Source: Ignavibacteriales bacterium
GTDB lineage: Bacteria; Bacteroidota; Ignavibacteria; Ignavibacteriales; Ignavibacteriaceae
Direction: 5' to 3'
Assembly: GCA_020061995.1 (NCBI GenBank)
Contig: JAGUXE010000372.1
Span: forward strand, 1-26,861
Length of the DNA stretch: 26,861 nt
Shown here: in pieces, positions 15,433 through 24,400 of the stretch
Layout: every line of letters begins with the position of its first letter
Position numbering within the stretch: the first letter of the stretch is position 1
Notes under the pieces: model-generated
Seen by the model: only the letters and a program-made list of their open reading frames with translations
Told to the model about the DNA's origin: nothing
Databases searched by the model: none
Position numbers and translations under genes: made by a program

Positions 15433-16689
15433 ATGAACTCAAATAAAAAAAATATTTTGACTATTATTCTTTCACTGTTTTTCATTACTCTCTTATTTAA
15501 CGGTTGTATGGATAATGTAACAGGAAATGATAACATTTTTCCTACTGTAAATGTCTATAGACCTGTTACCAATGACACTATTGCAGTGGGTATACATGAA
15601 ATAATTTATGATGCAACAGATGATCAAGGACTCCGCAATTTCGAACTCTATGTAAATGACAAATTTATTAACAGTTTTGCTATGGGTAGTTACGGTGTTA
15701 AACCGGCTATTTACTGGACAATTGATTCATCGATGATTAATAAAGTTTATAGTTATTACCTTATTGCTTATGATTTAAAAGGTAATGCTACTACGAGTAA
15801 TAAGATGACAAATATAACTGCGATATTAATAGTTACACCGCCTCCTGCACCGTATGATCTTAAAGTTACAAAAATAAATACATCAACAATAAATCTTTCA
15901 TGGAAAGATACTGCAAAAGTGAAATCTGGGTATCAAGTGTGGCGAAAAGCCGGTTTTGCAGGAGAGTATGCCAAACTGAAAGATTTAACCCCAACAAGTT
16001 TTAATACAAATGATCAAAATTTAGATCCGTCCATTACTTATTTTTATAAAATACGTTCATTTAATGATTTAGGATTTTCGCCCTACAGTAATGAAGTAAA
16101 TTCTACCGGCATCGGTGGTTCAGGGTCGGTTATACCCCCTTCAAATCTAATTGGAACACCAATTGGCACATCAAAAATTTTGCTCACATGGCAGGATAAT
16201 AGCGAAAATGAAAATTATTTTAAAATAGAAAGAAGAACAGCATCAACTTCTTTTCAATCAGTCGGTTTTGTTTCGGTTGATCAAAATTACTATCGGGACA
16301 GCGGCACCGGGCTTCAAATGAATTCAGAATACTTCTATCGTGTTAAAGCTATTTCAGATTCCGATTCATCTTGGTCAGGTGAAGTATCCGCAAAGACATG
16401 GGGTTTTGATATTACTAAACCAACAAATTTGAGAGCTTTAAAATCTGATTCCGGTTCCGTAAAGTTAACGTGGGTTGATAATAGTAGTAAGGAATCAGAG
16501 TATCATATCGAAAGAAAAATAGGACTCGACGGAAGTTACCAAACAATTGCAATTATTACTTTTGATTCTATTACCTATGAAGATAAATCATACATACCGG
16601 GTGTCTTAAATGTATATCGTGTAAAGGGTGTTGGTGATAGTGGTAATATTTATTCAGAGTATTCAAATGAAGCAGCAATTACGCCTTAA
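15433..16689 (+). CDS. Ig/fibronectin type III lipoprotein
   Basis: 418-residue lipoprotein: a hydrophobic signal (about 8-22) ends in the lipobox F-N-G-C25. After a short spacer comes an Ig-like bacterial surface domain (about 32-130, PTVNVYRPVTNDTIAVG), then three fibronectin type III repeats (about 137-230, 235-330 and 332-418), each with the conserved W in strand B (LSWKD, LTWQD, LTWVD) and the Y-x-V/I-x-R pattern. FN3 domains bind carbohydrates or space other domains in extracellular bacterial proteins. It sits in the operon with the GT2 synthase, consistent with a polysaccharide-binding or assembly role in the envelope. ATG 15433 (AGAAG a few bases upstream) is preferred; GTG 15421, overlapping the previous stop, would only add four residues. 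Confidence 0.82.
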   Translation: MNSNKKNILTIILSLFFITLLFNGCMDNVTGNDNIFPTVNVYRPVTNDTIAVGIHEIIYDATDDQGLRNFELYVNDKFINSFAMGSYGVKPAIYWTIDSSMINKVYSYYLIAYDLKGNATTSNKMTNITAILIVTPPPAPYDLKVTKINTSTINLSWKDTAKVKSGYQVWRKAGFAGEYAKLKDLTPTSFNTNDQNLDPSITYFYKIRSFNDLGFSPYSNEVNSTGIGGSGSVIPPSNLIGTPIGTSKILLTWQDNSENENYFKIERRTASTSFQSVGFVSVDQNYYRDSGTGLQMNSEYFYRVKAISDSDSSWSGEVSAKTWGFDITKPTNLRALKSDSGSVKLTWVDNSSKESEYHIERKIGLDGSYQTIAIITFDSITYEDKSYIPGVLNVYRVKGVGDSGNIYSEYSNEAAITP

Positions 16690-16694
16690 TTTTT

Positions 16695-19600
16695 ATGTTG
16701 AAAGAAAACAATGGTTCAATAATGCAAACTGAATCCAATCAAAATATCGAATTATTTAGAGTTTTAACCGAGGGAATTAATACCCCTTCGCTTGTTATTG
16801 ATTTGAATGGAACAGTTTTATCTTTTAATCAAAGAGCGAGTGAACTTTTTTCTATTACAAACGAAAATGAATCAATTTTCGAAATTTTTCCTAATCCGGG
16901 CAGTTTTAGGATGAAAGAAATTTTCGATCATGCAACCCGTTCGAATCAACTTATTAGAGAAATTGCAAATCTTAATTTAAAATCGGGTAGAGTAAATAAA
17001 TTTGAAATAACCATAAATCCTTACATAAGTGAATTTACGGATCAATTATATTTTGTATCGTTTAATTTGATTTATCTACCCGATGTTGATGATAAAAAAC
17101 TAAACATTTCGATTTCCGAAAAGGATATTTCAGAATTGATTCCTAAAAAAGATATTCTAAATATTATTGAAGAAATTAAATCTTCCTTCCCATTTACTTT
17201 TTTAGGGAAGGGAAAAATTCAGAATCAGATTAACAAACTTGATCAACTATTCTGGATTAAAGATGCAAATGATATTTATGTATTGGTGAATAAAAAATTT
17301 GCATCTATTCTTGGGTTTAAACCCGCACAATTAGAGGGGAAGTCTGAGTCTCATTTCTTACCCCTATATCTTGCCGACTTTTATAAAAGTATGGAAAGTT
17401 ACATCAAAGAAACACTTACTACTTTGGTTATTGACGGTATTCCAATAAAGGGATTGGGACGATTAGAAAGATATAAAACGATTGAATTTCCGTTGAGTGA
17501 TTCTGAAAACAATGTACTCGCGATAATAGGAGTCGCGTTAATCAATGAATCTGAGAATTACACTTCAAGTGGCAATTCATTACTGAATGCCGGAAATCTA
17601 TTTGAATCATTTCCCAAACCATTTGCCGTCTTCAATAAAGAAGGGTTTCTAATTCAATCTACTCCTTTATTTAGAAATCTATTCAATATTACTCTGAATG
17701 GTGAGGAAGAATCAAATATTAATTCTATATTTCCTGAACGTGTCAGTCAAAAGATTTCCCAGACATTTCTTCAAGAAGGAGAAGGAGCAATTCCTTTTGA
17801 AATTTTAAATAAAAACAGAGAGAATCAATCTCTCTTATTGAGTATTAATAAAGTTTTTAATAAAATTGATGATTCAGATCAATTTTTTATTTCGGTAGAG
17901 AATAACAGAGGAATTAATAGCTTAGAAGAGTTATTAAAGAAAAGAGGAAAAATGTTTGACATTCTTATTAAAAGTAATCCCGAACCAATTTTTATTTACG
18001 ATGCCGAAAATCTTCGTTTTCTTGAGGTGAATGATTCTGCATTAAAAATGTACGGCTATAAGAGAGATGAATTTCTTCAAATGGACTTAACCGATCTTTA
18101 TACTCCGGAAGATATTCAAACCTTGTTAGATAGCAGTACAAGCGGAAAAGAAGAAGGTGCTTTTGAAGGACCTTTCAAACAGAAGAAAAAAGATGGGAAT
18201 GTTGTCTTTGTCGAAATTAGTAAAACAAAATTCTTGTTCGACGGAAAAGAAGCACATTATAATATTGTAAGAAATATTTCGAATAAATTAGAGTACGAAA
18301 AACAATTCCAATTATACAAATCAGCTTTTGAAACCTCAGACTCAATTATTTTTATTACCGATAACACCGGTTTTATTACATATGCTAATCCCTTTGCAGT
18401 AAATACTTTCGGTATTAAAGCCAGCGATTTAGTTGGAAGTTCATTTGTGGCACTTGCAAATGGTGATGATCGAGGAAAAATTAATTCTACTATTTATCAT
18501 GCTAAAATTGAAAATAATACAACATTAAAAGTTCAACTTAAAGCAAAAGAAGGCAAACTTATAGGAGTTGAATTATCAGCATCACCTGTTCGGAATTTTT
18601 TAGGTGAGATTGAATCATATTCAATCATTGCGAAAAGAGAACCTGAAAGAATTGAAATTATTAAAGAAGTTGAAGTAGTAAAAGAAGTAGAAGTTATCAA
18701 AGAAGTTGAGGTTATTAAAGAAGTATCAACATCTGAAGTATTAAAACAAAATGAATCGTCTATTGCAAAAGGTGATATTAATCCGAATACACTCTCAACA
18801 ATTTTCCACGAAATTCTTACACCAATTAATGTAATTTTAGGTTTCGTTCAAGAGATTAAGGATAATGTTTCCGAACCCAATGCCGATCAGATTGAAGTAA
18901 TGGATATCATTTCACAAAACCGTGTAAAGTTGCTTGAAACGATGAATAGCATTGCTGAATATGCTCTGATTGACAATAGTCTTAACATTAGTGAAATCGT
19001 GCAAGTAAACACAGGGGATTTCATCGATCTTTTATCATTTGAATTAAAGAAAAATGATGACCTTAAAAATATAGAACTCGTAAGAGCAAAAGTTACTACA
19101 TCTTTGTTTTTTGAATCCGATCAAAATAAACTCAAGTCATTATTTGGATTGGTAATCAGAATGTTTTCTAGAATTACAGAATCAAATCAATACATAATTT
19201 CCTGCTATCAGCATAATGAGAATGATTTTGTAGTCTCTCTTCGAGATACTCATGAGTACGTATCCGAAAAAATAATACAATTGTTTAACAAAGTGAATAA
19301 TACAAATGATTTGACGATTGGACGTGATTACGGTATTTCACGTTTCACGATTCTTGCACTTAAAGAATTGATGCAATCACTAAACGGAAAGATCGAAATA
19401 ATTAATAAAATGGGTAAGCCGTTTGAATTAGGTTTTACGTTCCCAATAATTCATCAAGGTATTGAAGAAGTTGATAGATCGCATCATTCAGAAGGTTATT
19501 TTAATGATGTTAGTCAAGCAAAAACACCAATAAGAGAAGAGAAGTTTTTAGTTGATGAATTACCTGAAAATGAAAATAAATTAGTTGTACCTGAAGTAGT

Positions 19601-20189
19601 AGAGGTTAAATCTCCGATTATTGAAGAACTGAAAATTGAATCTCAGCCAGTTCAAGTTAAAGTTAAAGAAGATGAGCCTCTAGTCTTTGCAAGAAGATCA
19701 AGAGAGCAAACCGCTGAACATATGGTAGGATTAACACGTGAAGATAGTTTTGGTGTAGAACGAAATATTAGCAATTCTTCAAAAGGAATGACAGGAATTA
19801 ATGAGACTAAAGAAGTTGATCTTTCAACGATGAACTGTTTATACATTGAAGATCAGGTTGACTCACAAATACTTTTCAAAGTTCAAATGAAGGAATTAAA
19901 AAGCATCAAGTTTGCAGTCAGTTTTGAAGAAGCACTTCCACTTTTACTTAGTAACAAATTCGATTTCATAATTATGGATATAAATCTTCAAGGCGAATAT
20001 AACGGATTAGATGCATTAAAAATGATTCATCAAATGCCCGGATTTGAAAAAATGCCGATTGTGGCGGTGACAGCTTATGTGCTTCCCGGCGATAGAGAAA
20101 AATTTATTGCAGCAGGATTTGATGATTTTATCTCAAAACCGATTTTTAGAGAGAAGATGATCGAAACTCTAAATAAAGTTTTAATCTAA
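16695..20189 (+). CDS. Cytosolic multi-PAS hybrid sensor histidine kinase with receiver domain and degenerate ATP site
   Basis: 1164 residues, no membrane segments. About five PAS-type domains: 14-115, 170-290, 305-402, 418-535 and 545-650. A hexad-repeat linker (about 653-678) leads to a HisKA-like helix pair with phospho-acceptor H705 in FHEILTPINVILGF. The following ATPase region (about 800-920) is eroded: SLFGLVIRMFSRI replaces the Asn-containing N-box, DTHEYV replaces the G1 DTGxGI, and GYGISRF is left of the G2 motif. After an acidic linker a complete receiver domain (about 1048-1164) has E1052/D1053, phospho-acceptor D1095 (IIMDIN), T1126 and K1148 (SKPI). It is the last gene before the terminator and only 5 bp after the lipoprotein gene, so it likely senses a cytosolic cue and controls the polysaccharide apparatus post-translationally or via a partner. 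Kinase activity is doubtful. Confidence 0.85.
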   Translation: MLKENNGSIMQTESNQNIELFRVLTEGINTPSLVIDLNGTVLSFNQRASELFSITNENESIFEIFPNPGSFRMKEIFDHATRSNQLIREIANLNLKSGRVNKFEITINPYISEFTDQLYFVSFNLIYLPDVDDKKLNISISEKDISELIPKKDILNIIEEIKSSFPFTFLGKGKIQNQINKLDQLFWIKDANDIYVLVNKKFASILGFKPAQLEGKSESHFLPLYLADFYKSMESYIKETLTTLVIDGIPIKGLGRLERYKTIEFPLSDSENNVLAIIGVALINESENYTSSGNSLLNAGNLFESFPKPFAVFNKEGFLIQSTPLFRNLFNITLNGEEESNINSIFPERVSQKISQTFLQEGEGAIPFEILNKNRENQSLLLSINKVFNKIDDSDQFFISVENNRGINSLEELLKKRGKMFDILIKSNPEPIFIYDAENLRFLEVNDSALKMYGYKRDEFLQMDLTDLYTPEDIQTLLDSSTSGKEEGAFEGPFKQKKKDGNVVFVEISKTKFLFDGKEAHYNIVRNISNKLEYEKQFQLYKSAFETSDSIIFITDNTGFITYANPFAVNTFGIKASDLVGSSFVALANGDDRGKINSTIYHAKIENNTTLKVQLKAKEGKLIGVELSASPVRNFLGEIESYSIIAKREPERIEIIKEVEVVKEVEVIKEVEVIKEVSTSEVLKQNESSIAKGDINPNTLSTIFHEILTPINVILGFVQEIKDNVSEPNADQIEVMDIISQNRVKLLETMNSIAEYALIDNSLNISEIVQVNTGDFIDLLSFELKKNDDLKNIELVRAKVTTSLFFESDQNKLKSLFGLVIRMFSRITESNQYIISCYQHNENDFVVSLRDTHEYVSEKIIQLFNKVNNTNDLTIGRDYGISRFTILALKELMQSLNGKIEIINKMGKPFELGFTFPIIHQGIEEVDRSHHSEGYFNDVSQAKTPIREEKFLVDELPENENKLVVPEVVEVKSPIIEELKIESQPVQVKVKEDEPLVFARRSREQTAEHMVGLTREDSFGVERNISNSSKGMTGINETKEVDLSTMNCLYIEDQVDSQILFKVQMKELKSIKFAVSFEEALPLLLSNKFDFIIMDINLQGEYNGLDALKMIHQMPGFEKMPIVAVTAYVLPGDREKFIAAGFDDFISKPIFREKMIETLNKVLI
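18654..18725 (+). repeat. In-frame 18-bp tandem repeat encoding KEVEVI-type hexads
   Basis: Three adjacent 18-bp units starting at 18666, 18684 and 18702 plus partial units at each end encode Lys-Glu-Val-Glu-Val-(Ile/Val) hexads. They join the last PAS domain to the HisKA-like region of the sensor kinase and probably act as a rigid or adjustable signalling linker. The copies differ at third codon positions, so the repeat is not a recent exact duplication. Confidence 0.75.
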
Positions 20190-20211
20190 AATGATGCGTA
20201 TGAAAATTTAG

Positions 20212-20252
20212 AAGCCATCTTTAATCCATGTTAAAGATGGCTTTCCTTTTTT
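20212..20252 (+). terminator. Strong intrinsic terminator after the polysaccharide operon
   Basis: AAGCCATCTTTAA (20212-20224) pairs perfectly with TTAAAGATGGCTT (20231-20243) around a 6-base loop, followed by TCC and a run of six T. It separates the sensor kinase gene from the DUF72 gene, whose ATG is only about 10 bp further on, so the DUF72 gene must use a promoter overlapping this region or depend on read-through. Confidence 0.9.
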
Positions 20253-20262
20253 ACTGGTTAAC

Positions 20263-21144
20263 ATGACAAAAAATATACATATCGGGACAGCCGGATGGTC
20301 ATATAAGGATTGGTGTCCCGCATTCTATCCAAAATCACAATCAAAACAATTTGACTGGCTTCAATATTATGCCAACTATTTTAATTGTGTTGAGGTTAAT
20401 TCTTCCTACTATTCGTACATAGCTCTAAGTACAGCCGAACAATGGATAAAAAAAATTGATCATATAGACGATTTTGTTTTTACAATTAAACTCCATCAAG
20501 ATTTTACTCACTTAAAGAATTATAATGCTGAAAAAGTAAAGCAAACGGAAAAAATATTTCAGCTCTTAAAAAATTATGAACGTTTTGGAGGAATACTTTT
20601 CCAGTTCCCATATTCATTTTATTTTAACTCGAACAATTTGCGATATCTTTATCAACTTTCAGAGCATTTTAGTGGTTATAAAAGAATTGTAGAAGTTCGT
20701 CATGCGTCCTGGTTGAATAATGATGCAATACATTTTTTTTCGGAAAATGATTTATCCTTTTGCTTAATTGACCAACCTGAAATCACAAATGTGATTAATA
20801 TAAATCCGATTCTGACTACCAAAACGTTATACTTAAGATTGCACGGACGCAATAAAAACGAATGGCAAAATTCGATTAAATCATTCGGACAAAAACAAAC
20901 TTATCAAGAGCAAAATGCAAGGTATAACTACTTATATAGTCTAAGTGAACTCATTGAAATTGAAACAAAGATCAAAGAATCTTTAGAGCAAGCAGAAGAG
21001 ATTTTTGTTATCACTAACAACCATCCGCAAGGGAACGCAGTCGTGAACGCACTTGAGTTTAAGTATCTTTTAAATGAAAGAGAGAAAATTGTTGTTCCTC
21101 AAACACTTCAGAACGTCTTCAATAGATTAAATTTAATCGGATAG
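20263..21144 (+). CDS. DUF72 (YecE-like) family protein
   Basis: 293-residue cytosolic protein of the DUF72 family, a TIM-barrel-like fold whose biochemical role is not established. Family hallmarks are visible: the opening IHIGTAGWSYKDW, the segment CVEVNSSYYSY, FVFTIKLHQDFTH, the central FGGILFQFPYSF, EVRHASW, and the late LRLHGRN and VITNNHPQGNAVVNA. Length is close to normal for the family (about 250-300). It lies just after the terminator at 20212-20252 and does not appear to belong to the polysaccharide operon. No Shine-Dalgarno is visible. Confidence 0.9.
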   Translation: MTKNIHIGTAGWSYKDWCPAFYPKSQSKQFDWLQYYANYFNCVEVNSSYYSYIALSTAEQWIKKIDHIDDFVFTIKLHQDFTHLKNYNAEKVKQTEKIFQLLKNYERFGGILFQFPYSFYFNSNNLRYLYQLSEHFSGYKRIVEVRHASWLNNDAIHFFSENDLSFCLIDQPEITNVININPILTTKTLYLRLHGRNKNEWQNSIKSFGQKQTYQEQNARYNYLYSLSELIEIETKIKESLEQAEEIFVITNNHPQGNAVVNALEFKYLLNEREKIVVPQTLQNVFNRLNLIG

Positions 21145-21470
21145 CTCATATGAATTCCCTCCGTACAGAAGTGCATTATTAGTCCAATCCTACACAAATG
21201 AGGATGATGGATTTGCCTCGATTATTGTTGCATACGAGAAAAAACATTCTTAATTTTTCATAGAGGCAATAAAAAACTACTAATATGAGATGATGAATTT
21301 GTAATCGTTTAAAACTTCAACAAATGCTACTATCAAATGAAATATCTGATGATTGTTTTTTATGTGTTTAATTTGCACAACGCAATAAACTTTCTTTGAA
21401 AAAACTGTTTCATAATTATCCTTAAATATTATTCAGGATATAATTCACAATCACAAATAAACGGAGGAAG
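21145..21470 (+). other. 326-bp intergenic region; no gene recognised
   Basis: AT-rich spacer with no convincing ORF, tRNA or intrinsic terminator. The only structure I see is TTGCCTC (21213-21219) with its complement GAGGCAA (21263-21269) around a 43-base loop, too loose to call. It presumably holds the promoter of the large secreted protein gene downstream, but I cannot identify the boxes. Confidence 0.5.
21463..21467 (+). promoter_or_regulatory. Ribosome binding site GGAGG of the large secreted protein gene
   Basis: A full GGAGG lies 3 bases before ATG 21471 and 6 before ATG 21474. Most other genes in the window lack any Shine-Dalgarno, so this gene may be translated unusually well. The better spacing favours ATG 21474; the two starts differ by one Met. 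Confidence 0.65.
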
Positions 21471-24400
21471 ATGATGTTGAATCATACGAATCGTTCTTAT
21501 TTGAGATGGTGTCTACTATTTGTTTTGATGATCTCCATGGGATCATCCGAATTAATAGGTCAGATAGCAACTCAATGGGAAAAATCGCATTTTACATCTA
21601 CACAACCCTCATACATTGGTACCGGTAATAATGAACGCGGTATAGGGTATGGGGTGGTCAATAGTAATCAAAGACTTTATGTTGCTACGGTCACCGGTGG
21701 TGCAAAAGGCATAATTGTAAATGCCACCACAGGTGATTCTGTTGGTGTTCTTTCAGGAACCGGAATTACCGGTGGAACTTTCACGCTAACTGATTTGGGT
21801 GTCTCTTCAGATGGAGTCATTTTTGGTTGTAATCTTGTTACTTCAACAGCAGTAGCAACCCCATTTAAAATTTATAAATGGTCATCAGAAAGTGCCGACC
21901 CTGTAGTTGTTGCAGCATGGGCGACAGGTGCATACAGGCTCGGTGATAAATTTACAGTAGTTGGATCAACGGCAGACAACTCAATAGCTATTTATGCTGT
22001 TGCAGCATCTAATAATAAATTTGTTAAATTTACTACAACCGATAACGGTGCAACTTTTACCGGTACTGAAATTGTCGCTACAGGACTTTCTTCAGGCACC
22101 AGTGCTTCATTGTTTCCAGTAAATAATGGTGTTGACGGTTATTGGGTTAAGGGTGGTGGTGCTAATCTTAGAAAAATTAATGCTGACTATACTTTAAAGA
22201 CAATAGTTCATGCAGATTTTGCTCCTACTAATGGCAATGCAGTCCGCTATTTCACAAGTGGTTCTCGAAACTTCTTAGCAATTTATCATAATGGAGTTAC
22301 AACCACAGTAGGAACAGTAACTTCTTTTTATGAGAGAGTAAGAATACTTGAACTTACAAGTGATTCAACCGCAATACCAGTTGCTCAAACTTCACGACTT
22401 GGCACAAATACAAATTCAAATGCTACAGGTGATGTTGAAGTTAAAGATAATGGCAATGGTACTTTTACAATTTTTGCATTTTCAACAAATAATGGTGTTG
22501 GTGCCTATACATTTGATCCTGCTGCGGCATCAATAAATTTTAACTTGAGTAGCACTCAAGATTTTGAAGATGCATGGATTCCCGGAGGTTGGTCACGTTA
22601 TACAGGGTTCTTAAATGGTAATCCAATGACCGTTTTATCAGGTACATGGGTACCTGATGATTTTGGAAATGTAACTTCCCCTATCGATCGTTCGGCGAGA
22701 ATTAATATTTACGGTACTACAGTAAGACATTTAATGGCAAGCCCAACAATAGATTTAGGAACAGGTACACCTGCTAAACAAGTTGAATTTAATTTAGCCT
22801 TGACTGCCTTTGGCAATTCAAACGCCTCCGCTTTGGGAGTAGATGACACACTTGCAGTAGTAGTTTCTACAGATAATGGTGTTACATGGAACCCGGCAAA
22901 CATAGTAAAATTGTATACTTCTGCAAGTTCAATTTTAAACACAGGTCAAGCAGAAAATGTTTCACTTAATGGATATTCGGGTTTAGTTAAAATCGGATTT
23001 TATGGTGCTTCGACAATCTCTAACACCGATAATGATTTGTTCATAGATGACTTCAAAATTACTAATCTTCCAACTTCACCTGTTTATGGAGTCTCACCCG
23101 CATCAAAAGATTTTGGTTCATTGCAAATCGGTTCAACTTCAGTCCCGCAGCAATTTACAATTTCGAATACAGGTGCCGGGGATTTAGTTGTTAGTTCCGT
23201 TACATTAGGAGGAACTAACTCAACATCTTTTACAAAAACAGATGTTAATACATATCCTGTTACAGTTCTTGGTGGACAGAGTATGAATTTTAGCGTTACA
23301 TTCGCTCCTGCAGATACCGGCGCTAAATCAGCTTATTTACTTGTTGCACATAATGCAACCGGTGGTTCGGATACTCTCGAATTATCCGGTACCGGAGTGG
23401 ATTTTACGATAGCTACTTTCCCGTATTTTCAAAATTTTGATAGTACCGGTGGCGTCGTACCTCCTCCGGGATGGTACAATCCCGGTAATTATTGGACACG
23501 CGGGACAGAAGCAAAATCACTTCCTTATGCTGCACGTGTAGCTTATAACCACTCTGCAGGAGTTGGTGGAGCTGTATTACAAACTCCTCCCGTAAATTTA
23601 CCTGCAAATTCGAAAATCACTTTCTGGTGGAAAGATGATGATATTACTGCAGGTAGACCTGCTCCTGTTGAAAAATATGATGATGAAGGAAATGCATTCC
23701 TATATTTCCCACCAGAACCGGAAATTTCAGGACATGATACTACATTTTTTGAAGTAAGTATTGATAATGGTGTCACTTGGACCACATTAGGCTTCTTAAG
23801 TGCACCAACACCACAGACAGATTTTGTTGAAGCTATGTTTGATCTCTCTGCGTATGCAGGAAACGGTCGTTTATTCAGATGGAGAGATTTTACGAATGCT
23901 AGTTTTTCTGCCTATGGAACAGGCCTTGATGATATTGTCATCGAAGTCGTTCCTCAAATCACAATGGATTGGCACAATCTACAGTGGCCTCCAACAGCAA
24001 CTATCATGGCAGGCAGCACTGTCAACGTCTATACCAAGGGTTGGGAAAATGGCGTCACTTCGGTTCCAGGTCCGGATTCTACAATTAGTGTTTGGATAGG
24101 TGTATCTACATCTAATTCTAACCCAAATACCTGGACTACATGGATTCCTGCCGTTTATAACGCACAGCAAGGTAATGACGATGAATATATGGCTGCTATT
24201 GGTTTAGGTTTAACTCCGGGAACATATTATTATGCAAGCAGATGGCAGTTGCAAAATGGTCCATACACCTATGGCGGTTATAATGCAGGTGGTGGTGGCT
24301 TCTGGGATGGTACAACTAATGTATCGGGTGTTTTAACAGTGACCCCATTCAGTATTAGTCAGTTACCATATACTGAAAGCTTTGAAGGAACAGCATTCCC

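Noticed and set aside
18654..18725. Short 18-bp tandem repeats as a CRISPR-like or mobile repeat
   Set aside because: In-frame, no spacers, and encodes a protein linker of KEVEVI hexads.
21213..21269. TTGCCTC / GAGGCAA pair as a terminator or riboswitch stem
   Set aside because: Seven-base stem closing a 43-base AT-rich loop, no T-run and no known riboswitch core.
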